Part shown: positions 1-8,236 of the stretch, in pieces
How the letters are laid out: each line of letters begins with the position of its first letter
Position numbering within the stretch: position 1 is the stretch's first letter
Source of the DNA: Gordonia araii NBRC 100433
Lineage (GTDB): Bacteria; Actinomycetota; Actinomycetes; Mycobacteriales; Mycobacteriaceae
NCBI RefSeq assembly: GCF_000241265.1
Contig: NZ_BAEE01000091.1
Span: 1 to 38,273, forward strand
Length of the DNA stretch: 38,273 nucleotides
Direction of reading: 5' to 3'
Notes under the pieces: generated by a model
Seen by the model: only the letters and a program-made list of their open reading frames with translations
Databases searched by the model: none
What the model was told of the DNA's origin: nothing
Made by a program: the position numbers and the translations under genes

Positions 1-1913
1 CCGAGGTCGCGATCCATCTTCGCTGCGGTGAGCAGCGTCCAGATCTGCTGGCGGATGGCCGGAAGCTTCGCCGGATCGAGCGCGGCGATGTTCGCGTGCT
101 CGTCGAGCAGTTGCTCCAGGCGGGCGATGTCGCCGTAGGACTCCGCGCGCGCCATCGGCGGAATCAGATGGTCGACGAGGACCGCGTGCGCGCGTCGCTT
201 GGCCTGCGTGCCCTCACCGGGGTCGTTGACGAGGAACGGGTAGACCAGCGGCAGATCGCCCAGCGCAGCATCCGTACCGCACGACGCCGACATGCCCAGC
301 GTCTTGCCCGGCAGCCACTCCAGGTTGCCGTGCTTGCCGAGATGCACGACCGCGTCCGCGCCGAAGCCCCAGCCGTCGGCGTCCGGATTGGCGGCGAGCC
401 AGTGGTAGGCGGCGAGGTAGTGATGCGACGGCGGCAGGTCGGGATCGTGATAGATCGCCACCGGGTTCTCGCCGAAGCCGCGAGGCGGCTGGACCATCAG
501 CACGACATTGCCGAAGGTCATCGCGGCAACGACGATGTCGCCGTCGGGGTTCTGACTCCGGTCGACGAACAGTTCGCCGGGGGCGGGACCCCACTTCTCC
601 TCGACGGCTTCCCGCAGGTCGGCGGGCAGGGTCGCGAACCAGCGCCGATAGTCGTCAGCGGCGACGCGGATCGGGTTGGCCGCGAGCACCTCGTCGGTCA
701 GCCACGCGGGATCCTGTCCACCCGCTTCGATGAGCGCGTGCATGAGCGCGTCCGAATCGTCGTCGGCCAGTCCGGGGATCTGTGCGGCATCGCCGAGGTC
801 GTAACCGTGTCCGGCCAACGCGGTCAGCAGCCGCAACAACGATTTCGGGGTGTCCAGCCCGACGGCGTTGCCGATGCGTGCGTGCTTGGTCGGATACGCC
901 GACAGAACGAGGGCGAGACGCTTCTGCGCGTTCGGCAGATGGCGCAGTCGTGCGTGGCGCACCGCGATCCCCGCCACGCGCGCGCAGCGTTCGTGATCGG
1001 GCTGGTACCAGGGCAGCCCGTCGTCGTCGAACTCCTTGAACGAGAACGGCACGGTGATGATCCGGCCGTCGAACTCAGGGACCGCGACCTGGCTTGCGAC
1101 GTCCAGCGGCGACAGCCCGTCGTCGTTGGCCTCCCATTGCTCGCGCGACCCGGTGACGGCCAGGCCCTGCAGGATCGGGATGTCAAGGGCGGCAAGACGT
1201 TCGACGTCCCACGCCTCGTCCTCGCCGCCGGCTGATGCGTCGGCCGGCGTTGTCCCGCCGGCCGCGAGGACCGTCGCGATCAAGGCGTCGGCCGTACCCA
1301 ATAGCTCGATGAGGTCGTCGGGCGCGGTGCGCAACGACGCGCAATACACCGGCAGCGCCTTGGCCCCGGCGTTCTCGAGCGCCTCGCACAGCGCGTCGAC
1401 GTAGCGGGTATTCCCGGCCAGGTGCTGCGCGCGGTAGTAGAGAACGGCGACGGTGACGTCGTGGTCGGGGGCCGACGACTCGCGCGACTCGCGCGTCAGC
1501 ACTCCCCACATGGGCGTGATCTCGGGTTCGCCGAAGCCCAACCCGGTCAGCAGCACCGTGTCGGACAGGAAGTTGTGGGCGTTCACGAAGTTCTCGACAC
1601 CGCCGGCGGCAAAATAGTTGTGCGCCTGCGCGGCGACTCCGGCCGGCACCGTTGAGCAAGCCATCAGATCCGGGTCGGGCTGTTGTTCGCCGGACAGCAC
1701 GATCAGGGGCTTGCCCGTCGCCTGGACCGCGTCGATCCCCTCCTCCCAAGCTCGGCGGCCTCCAAGGATGCGCACGACGATCAGGTCGGCGTCACGGGCG
1801 AGATCCGGGATCTCGTCGACGAGCAGACGCGCCGGGTTCGCCCCGGTAAACGGCGCTCCGCTGGCGGCGGCGGTGATGAGGTCGGTATCCGAGGTGGACA
1901 GCAGCAGGATCAC
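1..1913 (-). CDS. cobN: Cobaltochelatase subunit CobN (N-terminal part, truncated by window edge)
   Basis: Large subunit of the ATP-dependent aerobic cobaltochelatase, which inserts cobalt into hydrogenobyrinic acid a,c-diamide together with CobS and CobT. The minus-strand frame is open from the GTG at 1913 to the window edge and gives about 637 residues, roughly half of a usual CobN. Recognisable stretches are the N-terminal ILLLSTSDTDLITA, the CobN hallmark HLGKHGNLEWLPGK, and DHLIPPMARAESYGDI near the edge. The start was chosen because TAGGGT (1921-1926, read on minus) ends 7 nt before the GTG, a leaderless arrangement; an in-frame GTG at 1922 would overlap that hexamer. The gene diverges from cobG. 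The C-terminal half lies outside the window, so integrity cannot be judged. Confidence 0.96.
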   Translation of the reverse strand, partial: MILLLSTSDTDLITAAASGAPFTGANPARLLVDEIPDLARDADLIVVRILGGRRAWEEGIDAVQATGKPLIVLSGEQQPDPDLMACSTVPAGVAAQAHNYFAAGGVENFVNAHNFLSDTVLLTGLGFGEPEITPMWGVLTRESRESSAPDHDVTVAVLYYRAQHLAGNTRYVDALCEALENAGAKALPVYCASLRTAPDDLIELLGTADALIATVLAAGGTTPADASAGGEDEAWDVERLAALDIPILQGLAVTGSREQWEANDDGLSPLDVASQVAVPEFDGRIITVPFSFKEFDDDGLPWYQPDHERCARVAGIAVRHARLRHLPNAQKRLALVLSAYPTKHARIGNAVGLDTPKSLLRLLTALAGHGYDLGDAAQIPGLADDDSDALMHALIEAGGQDPAWLTDEVLAANPIRVAADDYRRWFATLPADLREAVEEKWGPAPGELFVDRSQNPDGDIVVAAMTFGNVVLMVQPPRGFGENPVAIYHDPDLPPSHHYLAAYHWLAANPDADGWGFGADAVVHLGKHGNLEWLPGKTLGMSASCGTDAALGDLPLVYPFLVNDPGEGTQAKRRAHAVLVDHLIPPMARAESYGDIARLEQLLDEHANIAALDPAKLPAIRQQIWTLLTAAKMDRDL

Positions 1914-1920
1914 CCGTTCC

Positions 1921-1940
1921 ACCCTAGGCGGTCGTAGTCT
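1921..1940. promoter_or_regulatory. Back-to-back leaderless promoters of cobN and cobG
   Basis: Two outward-facing -10 hexamers sit 8 bp apart: TAGGGT on the minus strand (1921-1926) is 7 nt before the cobN GTG, and TAGTCT on the plus strand (1935-1940) is 6 nt before the cobG GTG. Each fits TANNNT. Any -35 element for one gene would fall inside the other transcription unit, so the promoters overlap. There is no room for a cobalamin riboswitch leader. The hexamers are seen directly; promoter function is inferred. Confidence 0.6.
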
Positions 1941-1946
1941 GGAGTC

Positions 1947-3116
1947 GTGCCCCCAGCCCAGCCCCGCACCGGCGCAGATCGCTGCCCGGGCGTCATGCGC
2001 ACGCACGAGGCGCTCGATGGAGCGCTCGCGCGCATTCGGCTGCCCGGAGGACGGATCCGGGCTGACCAATTGGCCGCGGCCGCACGCGTTGCCACCGAGC
2101 ACGGCGACGGTCATCTCGAATTGACCAGCCGCGGCAATCTCCAGTTGCGGGGCTTGCACGATCCCGGCGCCGCCGCCGAGGCCTTGCTCGCGGCCGGCCT
2201 CGGCTCCGAAGGGGAGGCGGACACCGTCCGCAACATCGTGGCCTCTCCCCTGGCCGGACGAATAGGCGGGCACGGTGGGGTCGACGACACGATCGCCGAA
2301 CTCGACGAGCGCCTGCGCGCCGGGGTTGTGGGCGGATTGTCGGGACGGTTCCTGTTCGGCGTGGACGACGGTCGCGGCGACGTCCTCGCCCAGCGACCGG
2401 ATGTGGCAGCGCAATGGTGTGCTGACGGCGAGTCGGCCGCGCTCGTCGTCGCCGATGAGAGCCTTGGACAGACGTCGCGGGCCGGCGTCGTCGAGTCCCT
2501 GATCAGGGTCGCGACGAGGTTCGCTGAAGTCTCGTCGGGGGCGTGGCGGATCCGCGAACTCGATCCGGCAGCTCGACGGGCGTTGATCGGCGGATTGGCC
2601 GCGGACCTCGACGGCCGGGCCGCGGAGGCCCCCGTCGGCGTCGACACGGCGGCACCGCTGGTCGGCTGGCTGCCACAAGACGACGGTGCGGTGATGCTCG
2701 GCGCACTGGCCCCGGCCGGCCGGTTGCCCGCGCGCACCGCCGCGTTCCTCGCCGCTGTCGATGCCCCGATCATCGTCACCCCGCAGCGGGAGATCTTGCT
2801 GGCCGATCTGACCGAGGCCGTGGCCGACACGGTGTTGCGCGTCCTCGCGCCGATGGGGCTCGTGTTCGACGCGAACTCGCCCTGGACGCTGCTCAGCTGC
2901 TGTGCCGGCCGTCCGGGGTGCGCGCGAGCTCAGGCCGACGTCCGCGCCGACATCGCGGCCTATGTGTCGACGACGACACCGTCGTCACGCGAGCACTGGG
3001 TGGGTTGTTCGCGCGGCTGCGGGTCCCCCACCACCCAGCATGTCAGGGTCGAAGCCCAGTCCGACGGCACGTACCGACGCACCGTCTTGGGCAGCCAGGC
3101 TCCGCCCGCGCGCTAG
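1947..3116 (+). CDS. cobG: Precorrin-3B synthase CobG
   Basis: Iron-sulfur/siroheme-family monooxygenase that turns precorrin-3A into precorrin-3B, the oxygen-dependent step that defines the aerobic cobalamin pathway. The 389-residue protein has nitrite/sulfite-reductase ferredoxin-like half-domains, with LELTSRGNLQLRG near residue 60. The cluster-binding cysteines are C319-x5-C325 and C354-x3-C358, the last in VGCSRGCGSP, which is the expected layout for a [4Fe-4S] enzyme. GTG at 1947 is chosen because TAGTCT ends 6 nt upstream; GGAG at 1941 is too close to the codon to act as a Shine-Dalgarno site. Its presence, with cobN, marks the pathway as aerobic. It is followed by a repeat-bearing spacer and then cobH. 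Confidence 0.95.
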   Translation: MPPAQPRTGADRCPGVMRTHEALDGALARIRLPGGRIRADQLAAAARVATEHGDGHLELTSRGNLQLRGLHDPGAAAEALLAAGLGSEGEADTVRNIVASPLAGRIGGHGGVDDTIAELDERLRAGVVGGLSGRFLFGVDDGRGDVLAQRPDVAAQWCADGESAALVVADESLGQTSRAGVVESLIRVATRFAEVSSGAWRIRELDPAARRALIGGLAADLDGRAAEAPVGVDTAAPLVGWLPQDDGAVMLGALAPAGRLPARTAAFLAAVDAPIIVTPQREILLADLTEAVADTVLRVLAPMGLVFDANSPWTLLSCCAGRPGCARAQADVRADIAAYVSTTTPSSREHWVGCSRGCGSPTTQHVRVEAQSDGTYRRTVLGSQAPPAR

Positions 3117-3130
3117 TTATGCATGCGGCG

Positions 3131-3310
3131 GGTCTCGATACACCCGACTCGCTCCGCTCGCCGGGCACTCGACCACCCAAAGGCTCGCCCCCATCAACCC
3201 ACGAGCCAGGTGGTCGAGCGCCCCGCTTTCGGTGGTCGAGCGCCAGCGAGCCGCTGGGCGAGCCGGCGTATCGAGACCACGCGAGACGCGCCTGCCAACC
3301 CTCGACCACC
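3131..3310. repeat. Dispersed REP-like elements between cobG and cobH
   Basis: The 241-bp spacer between cobG and cobH is mostly repeat. Copy A (3131-3176) runs from GGTCTCGATAC through an internal ACCCG/CGGGC pair to CACTCGACCACC. Copy B (3231-3280) is inverted, from GGTGGTCGAG to GTATCGAGACCAC. Extra partial ends GGTGGTCGAG (3209) and CTCGACCACC (3301) suggest nested or decayed copies. The same ends recur at 11673-11715 and 34399-34624. No transposase is present, so these look like non-autonomous palindromic repeats. Their function is unknown; they could act as transcription stops or RNA stabilisers between cobG and cobH. Confidence 0.85.
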
Positions 3311-3343
3311 CACCGAGATGCGCCGGCTCCGACGGGCACTCGC

Positions 3344-3349
3344 TAGGCT
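3344..3349 (+). promoter_or_regulatory. -10 hexamer for leaderless cobH
   Basis: TAGGCT fits TANNNT and ends 8 nt before the cobH ATG at 3358, just downstream of the repeat cluster. This suggests that cobH-cobIJ has its own promoter rather than depending on read-through from cobG. Promoter activity is inferred from spacing only. Confidence 0.5.
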
Positions 3350-3357
3350 CATGCGTC

Positions 3358-3984
3358 ATGGCCGAGTACCTGCGCGACGGCGCCGCGATCTATGAGCGAT
3401 CGTTCGCGATCATCCGCACCGAAGCCGATCTCAGCGCCTTCGACGACGACCTGGCGACGGTGGTCGTGCGCATGATCCACGCGTGCGGGCAGACCGACCT
3501 CCCCGCCGACGTCCGCGCCACACCCGGCGTCGTACAGGCGGCCCGCACCGCGTTGCAGAACGGCGCACCCATTCTGTGCGACGCGTCGATGGTCGCGTCG
3601 GGCGTCACGCGCAAACGCTTGCCCGCCGACAACGACGTGCTGTGCTTCCTGCCCGATCCCCGCGTCCCCGACCTTGCCACCGAACTTGCGACGACCCGAA
3701 CGGCCGCCGCGGTGCAGCTCTGGCTGCCGCACCTGGCCGGCGCGGTGGTGGCGATCGGCAACGCTCCGACCGCGCTATTCGCCCTTCTTGACTTGATCGA
3801 CGCCGGTGCCCCCCGACCCGCTGCCGTGGTCGGTGCGCCGGTAGGTTTCGTCGGCGCCGCCGAGTCGTGTGCTGAACTCGCGCAGCGCACCGACCTCGAG
3901 TTCCTGACGGTCCTGGGCCGCCGCGGCGGGTCGGCGATCACGGCCGCGGCACTCAACGCGCTGGCCACCGAGAGCGAACGATGA
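3358..3984 (+). CDS. cobH: Precorrin-8X methylmutase CobH
   Basis: Moves the C-11 methyl group of precorrin-8X to C-12, giving hydrogenobyrinic acid. The 208-residue length is normal for CobH/CbiC. The catalytic histidine is probably H41 in RMIHACGQTDL. Other family stretches are a run starting GAPILCDASMVASGV and the C-terminal VGAPVGFVGAAESC. The ATG at 3358 is used because it opens at the family N-terminus (MAEYLRDGAAIYERS) and has a -10 hexamer 8 nt upstream; longer readings of this frame run into the repeat. Its TGA overlaps the cobIJ ATG in an ATGA, so the two are probably translationally coupled. Confidence 0.95.
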   Translation: MAEYLRDGAAIYERSFAIIRTEADLSAFDDDLATVVVRMIHACGQTDLPADVRATPGVVQAARTALQNGAPILCDASMVASGVTRKRLPADNDVLCFLPDPRVPDLATELATTRTAAAVQLWLPHLAGAVVAIGNAPTALFALLDLIDAGAPRPAAVVGAPVGFVGAAESCAELAQRTDLEFLTVLGRRGGSAITAAALNALATESER

Positions 3985-5480
3985 CCGGCACGCTGTACGG
4001 CGTGGGGCTGGGTCCGGGCGATTCGGAGCTGGTAACGGTGAAGGCCGCCCGGCTGATCGGCTCAGCCGACGTCATCGCCTACCACTGCGCCAGGCACGGC
4101 CGGAGCATCGCCCGCGGTGTCGCCGCGCCCTATCTGCGCGACGGCCAGATCGAAGAACGCCTGATGTATCCGGTCACGACGGAGACCGTCGACCATCCGG
4201 GCGGCTACGACGGCGCCATGGCCGACTTCTACGCCGAAAGCGCCGACCTGCTGGCGGGCCACCTCGCCGCCAGCCGCGACGTCGTCCTCCTGGCCGAAGG
4301 CGACCCGCTGTTCTTCAGCTCCTACATGCACATGCACAAGCGGCTGGCCCCCCGCTTCCCCACCGAGATCGTCCCCGGCGTCACCTCGGTATCCGGGGCG
4401 AGTGCGGCCCTCGGCATCCCGTTGGTGGAGGGCGAGGAGAACCTCGTCGTCCTGCCCGGCACCGCGCCCGATGACGAGTTGGTCGCCCAGTTCACCAGTG
4501 GTTCGGCGATCGCCGTACTGAAGCTCGGACGGACCTTCGAGCGGGTGCGCGCGGCTCTCGCGACAGCGGGCCGGATCGACGAGGCCTGGTACGTCGAGCG
4601 CGCGACTACCGCCGATCAGCGGATCGCGCGGGTCGTCGACGTCGATCCGTCGACGGTTCCCTACTTCTCGATGATCGTGGTCCCCGGGGCGATCAACAAT
4701 CCGCTGACGAAGCCGGCGGATGCGGAAGCACCCGGTCGCGTCACCGTCGTCGGACTGGGACCGGGACCGACGGCGCAGCAAACCCCGCAGGTCAGAGCCG
4801 CTATCGCCGAAGCCACCGACCTCGTCGGCTACACCACCTATCTCGATCGGCTCACGCCCCGTCCCGGTCAACAGGTGCATCCCAGCGACAACCGCGTGGA
4901 GTCCCAGCGCGCCGAGTTCGCACTCGACCTGGCTCGCCGGGGGCGCCGGGTGGCGGTCGTGTCCTCCGGCGATCCCGGGATCTTCGCGATGGCGACCGCG
5001 GTCGCCGAGGTCGCCGCCGAAGCCGCGTACGCCGACGTCGAGGTACAGGTGCTTCCCGGAGTGACCGCGGCCTCGGCGGTCGCGGCGGCGTTCGGCGCGC
5101 CGCTCGGCCACGACCTGGCGCTGATCTCGCTCTCGGACCGGCTCAAGCCGTGGGAGGTCATCGCACGGCGCATCGCGGCGGCGGTCGACGCCGACCTCGT
5201 CGTCGCGATCTACAACCCGGGCTCGGCCAGCCGCAACCATCAGGTGGCCGATCTCAAGGCGTTGCTGCTCGACCGCATCTCCCCCGACCGCGTCGTACTC
5301 CTCGGACGCGATGTCGGCGGTGCCGACGAGGCTCTGACCGTCACGCGACTCGCCGATCTCGACCCGAGCGTCGTCGACATGCGCACCCTTCTGATCGTCG
5401 GATCGTCGACGACCACCGTCGCGCGGCGGCCGGGCGGCCGCCTGGTGTTCACCCCGCGTCGCTACGACCAGCCGACTTGA
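3981..5480 (+). CDS. cobIJ: Fused precorrin-2 C20-methyltransferase / precorrin-3B C17-methyltransferase (CobI-CobJ)
   Basis: A 499-residue fusion of two SAM-dependent tetrapyrrole methylases. The N-terminal CobI half opens with GVGLGPGDSELVTVKAA and carries LLAEGDPLFFSSYMHMHKRL; it methylates C-20 of precorrin-2. The CobJ half starts near residue 252 with RVTVVGLGPGPTAQQTPQVR and carries VVSSGDPGIFAMATA and IYNPGSASR; it methylates C-17 with ring contraction, using the product of CobG. The same fusion is known in mycobacteria. It is translated from an ATG overlapping the cobH stop. Its last 32 bp overlap the end of cobK on the opposite strand, leaving no space for a conventional terminator between them. 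Confidence 0.96.
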   Translation: MTGTLYGVGLGPGDSELVTVKAARLIGSADVIAYHCARHGRSIARGVAAPYLRDGQIEERLMYPVTTETVDHPGGYDGAMADFYAESADLLAGHLAASRDVVLLAEGDPLFFSSYMHMHKRLAPRFPTEIVPGVTSVSGASAALGIPLVEGEENLVVLPGTAPDDELVAQFTSGSAIAVLKLGRTFERVRAALATAGRIDEAWYVERATTADQRIARVVDVDPSTVPYFSMIVVPGAINNPLTKPADAEAPGRVTVVGLGPGPTAQQTPQVRAAIAEATDLVGYTTYLDRLTPRPGQQVHPSDNRVESQRAEFALDLARRGRRVAVVSSGDPGIFAMATAVAEVAAEAAYADVEVQVLPGVTAASAVAAAFGAPLGHDLALISLSDRLKPWEVIARRIAAAVDADLVVAIYNPGSASRNHQVADLKALLLDRISPDRVVLLGRDVGGADEALTVTRLADLDPSVVDMRTLLIVGSSTTTVARRPGGRLVFTPRRYDQPT

Positions 5481-6204
5481 GCCAGGCCACCGCCTCGTCG
5501 ACTGTCGCGACGATCCGGCTCGCCGTCTCGGCGGGCCGCGCCACCATCACGACGGGCACGCTCAGTTCGCGCGCCGCGTCGAGTTTCGCGCGGGTCAGCT
5601 CGCCTCCGCTGTTCTTGGTGACCAGCACGTCGATCTCGTTGTCCCGCAGCAGTTCCCGCTCGTCGTCGAGCCCGTAGGGTCCGCGTGAGCGCAGCACTTC
5701 GTGCCGTGGCGGAAGCGGACCGGTCGGCGGGTCGACAACGCGGATCAGGAACCACGGCGACCGCAGTCGCGCGAACGCCCCGGCGTCCTGGCGCCCGGTG
5801 GTGAGCAGCACGCGAGCGGCACCGGCCGCGCCGACCGCCTTGGCCGCCTCGTCGATGTCGGCGACGGTGGTCCACCGGTCGTCGCGTCGGGGCACCCAGG
5901 CCGGCCGCAGCAACCGCAGCAGCGGCACCCCGGCCGCGTCGGTGGCGGCGACTGCGTTGGCCGAGATCTGCCGGGCGAAAGGGTGCGTCGCATCCACAAC
6001 GGCTGCCGGGCGGTGCTCGCGCAGCCACGCGACGAGACCGTCGATCCCGCCGAAGCCGCCGATGCGTACCTCACCGTCGGGCAGTCGCGGATTCTGCACG
6101 CGGCCCGCCAGCGAGCTGACGACGTCCGCGTCGTCAGCTACCAGGCGTGCGGCCAGTGCGCGTGCCTCGCCGGTCCCGCCCAGGATCAGAATCGGCCCGG
6201 TCAC
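5449..6204 (-). CDS. cobK: Precorrin-6A reductase CobK
   Basis: NADPH-dependent reductase of the precorrin-6A macrocycle. The 251-residue protein is of normal size, begins with a Rossmann-type ILILGGTGEARALAARL, and has the CobK/CbiJ signature DATHPFARQISANAV around residues 72-86, with VLVTKNSGG near the C-terminus. The GTG start at 6204 overlaps the cobM stop (GTGA), so cobK is the last gene of an SDR-cobL-cobM-cobK operon with overlapping stop and start codons. It converges on cobIJ with a 32-bp 3' overlap, so the two transcripts are antisense to each other over their ends. Confidence 0.95.
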   Translation of the reverse strand: MTGPILILGGTGEARALAARLVADDADVVSSLAGRVQNPRLPDGEVRIGGFGGIDGLVAWLREHRPAAVVDATHPFARQISANAVAATDAAGVPLLRLLRPAWVPRRDDRWTTVADIDEAAKAVGAAGAARVLLTTGRQDAGAFARLRSPWFLIRVVDPPTGPLPPRHEVLRSRGPYGLDDERELLRDNEIDVLVTKNSGGELTRAKLDAARELSVPVVMVARPAETASRIVATVDEAVAWLKSAGRSDAG

Positions 6205-6989
6205 GACGGGTTGTCCGGACCCAGATGTGTATCGCCGCGACGGAGCTTTCTGACGCGGGCGTGTGAATAGAGGTAGCTGTCGGTCGCGGCCGAATCGGTA
6301 CCGAGCACGCGTCCGACGAAGATGACCGCGGTGCGCACGATTCCCATCTCGGTCAGGCGCTCCGGCAGTTCGCGCAACGAGCAGCGGACTATCTGCTCGT
6401 CGTCGCGGCTCGCGAAGGCGACGGTCGCGGTCGGGCAGTCGCTGCCGTAGTGCGGTGTCAACGCTTCGACGACAGCCTCCGCGCGGTGGGCGGCGAGATG
6501 AATCGCCAGCGTCACGCCGGTGGTGGCCAATTCCGTCAGGGTCTCACCGTCCGGCATATCCGTGGAGAGGGTCGAGACGCGGGTGATCAGCAGACTTTGC
6601 GCGACTCCCGGCACGGTCAATTCGGTGTCGAGGGCTGCTGCCGCGGCGGCGAAGGCCGGTACTCCGGGAACGATTCGGGTATCGATGCCGCGCTCGTGCA
6701 GCAAGCGCTGCTGCTCGGCGACGGCCGAGTACAGCGACGGGTCACCCGAATGCAGGCGCGCGACGTCGTGTCCGGCGGTGTCGGCCGCGGCGATCCGGTC
6801 GATGATCTCGTCGAGCGGCATCCGCGCGGTGTTGATCAGTTCCGCGCCGGGCGGACAACGTTCCAGCATGGCGGCCGGCACCAGCGAGCCGGCGTACAGG
6901 CAGACCGGGCAACGGCCTAGCAGCTCCGCGCCGCGGACCGTGATGAGATCGGGCGCGCCCGGCCCGGCACCGATGAAGTAGACCGTCAT
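6201..6989 (-). CDS. cobM: Precorrin-4 C11-methyltransferase CobM
   Basis: SAM-dependent methylase that converts precorrin-4 to precorrin-5. The 262 residues match CobM/CbiF size. Family signatures are the N-terminal VYFIGAGPGAPDLITVRG, LYAGSLVPAAML, RLHSGDPSLYSAVAEQ and IVPGVPAFAAAAAAL. The ATG at 6989 was chosen because the protein begins exactly at the methylase glycine loop and the codon overlaps the cobL TGA (ATGA). Sequence upstream in the same frame is an unused reading of cobL. Translation is probably coupled to cobL. Confidence 0.95.
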   Translation of the reverse strand: MTVYFIGAGPGAPDLITVRGAELLGRCPVCLYAGSLVPAAMLERCPPGAELINTARMPLDEIIDRIAAADTAGHDVARLHSGDPSLYSAVAEQQRLLHERGIDTRIVPGVPAFAAAAAALDTELTVPGVAQSLLITRVSTLSTDMPDGETLTELATTGVTLAIHLAAHRAEAVVEALTPHYGSDCPTATVAFASRDDEQIVRCSLRELPERLTEMGIVRTAVIFVGRVLGTDSAATDSYLYSHARVRKLRRGDTHLGPDNPS

Positions 6990-8236
6990 GGCACCTCTTC
7001 CTTGCCGACCGTCCACTGGACGATCGGCAGCGCCGGGCGCCACGCCGTGACACTTCCGAGCGGACCCGCCGTCTCGACGGTGAACCGCCGAAGGGTTCCG
7101 CCGTGCCGCCCGGCAAGCTCGACGAGGAGCTGCTGGGTCGGAATGCCGACCGCGTTGACGACGACCGTCGTTCCGACCCGGGCCGAGGACCACACCAGGG
7201 CGAACAGATCGGCGGTGAGTCCGCCCCCGACGAAGACGCTGTCCGGCGCCAGACCAGCATGGGCGGCGATGGTCGCGGCGGCATCCCCGTCGACGACGGT
7301 CAGCCGTGAAGCGACGCCGTGCCGTCGCGCGTTCTCCTCGATTCGCCTGGCGCGTACCGCATCCCGTTCGAAGGCGGTCACTTCTCCCGTCGGGTTCAGA
7401 CGCAGCCATTCGATACCGACGCTGCCCGAACCGGCTCCGACGTCCCACAGCACCTGCCCGTCCGCCGGACGCAGGGCGCTGATCGTCAGCGCGCGCACGG
7501 TCTGCTTCGTGAGCTGACCGTCGTGGGCGAAATCATCGTCGGCCAGACCCGGGGCGAGTACCCGGGCAGGACCGGCGCATTCGACGGCGACGAGGTTCAG
7601 CGCATCACCCGCCGCGGCTTCCCAATCCCCCGCCCGACCGACGATCATCCGCTCCGCGGGACCGCCGAGTTGTTCGAGGACGGTCATCGTCGAGGCTCCC
7701 CACCCGCCGCTCCGCAACGTCTCGGCCACCTTTGCCGGCGAGGAAGCATCCCGCGACAAGACGAACAGTCGCCGCCCGTCACCCGCGACGGCGAGCACGT
7801 CGTCGACGTCGCCGGTGACCAGCGAGACGATGCGCACGCCCGAGAGGTCCCAGCCGAGCCGCGCGGCCGCCAGGCTGGTGCTCGACGGATGGGACACGAT
7901 CCGCACGTGCTCAGCACCGATCGCTGCGACGACCGTCGAGCCCAGGCCGTGGAACATGGGGTCGCCGGAGGCGAGCAGGTGTACGGGTGTGTCGCCCGGG
8001 TCGGCGATCAGCTCGTGCAGATGCGCGCTCATCGGACTGCGCCATGCGGTCTGCCGCGCCTCGATGTCCTCGCCCAAGAGCGCCAATTGCCTTGCCGAGC
8101 CGAAGATTCGGGAAGCACCGCGGAGTTCGCGTCGTGCGACGGTCGAGAGCCCGTCCCACCCGTCGGCGCCGATTCCGACGACGACGAATCGTGGGGTGTC
8201 CGGAGCCTGGGAGGTCCGATTGTCCTGCCCGGTCAT
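6986..8236 (-). CDS. cobL: Precorrin-6Y C5,15-methyltransferase (decarboxylating) CobL
   Basis: Bifunctional enzyme that methylates C-5 and C-15 and decarboxylates the C-12 acetate, giving precorrin-8X. The 416-residue protein has an N-terminal CbiE-like tetrapyrrole methylase (FVVVGIGADGWDGLSTVA, then HLLASGDPMFHGLGST). It also has a C-terminal CbiT-like Rossmann methyltransferase with SAM motif I LWDVGAGSGSVGIEWLR near residue 261 and FVGGGLTADLF further on. The start at 8236 overlaps the preceding SDR stop (ATGA). A much longer in-frame extension upstream reads the SDR gene in a different frame and was not used. Confidence 0.95.
   Translation of the reverse strand: MTGQDNRTSQAPDTPRFVVVGIGADGWDGLSTVARRELRGASRIFGSARQLALLGEDIEARQTAWRSPMSAHLHELIADPGDTPVHLLASGDPMFHGLGSTVVAAIGAEHVRIVSHPSSTSLAAARLGWDLSGVRIVSLVTGDVDDVLAVAGDGRRLFVLSRDASSPAKVAETLRSGGWGASTMTVLEQLGGPAERMIVGRAGDWEAAAGDALNLVAVECAGPARVLAPGLADDDFAHDGQLTKQTVRALTISALRPADGQVLWDVGAGSGSVGIEWLRLNPTGEVTAFERDAVRARRIEENARRHGVASRLTVVDGDAAATIAAHAGLAPDSVFVGGGLTADLFALVWSSARVGTTVVVNAVGIPTQQLLVELAGRHGGTLRRFTVETAGPLGSVTAWRPALPIVQWTVGKEEVP

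Noticed and set aside
1914..1946. Cobalamin riboswitch ahead of cobN or cobG
   Set aside because: The 33-bp space holds only two -10 hexamers and the starts are leaderless; there is no room for the riboswitch fold, and no B12-box-like sequence was noticed elsewhere in the cluster.
4062..5240. A 392-codon minus-strand frame opposite cobIJ
   Set aside because: Antisense shadow of two conserved methylase domains caused by high GC content.
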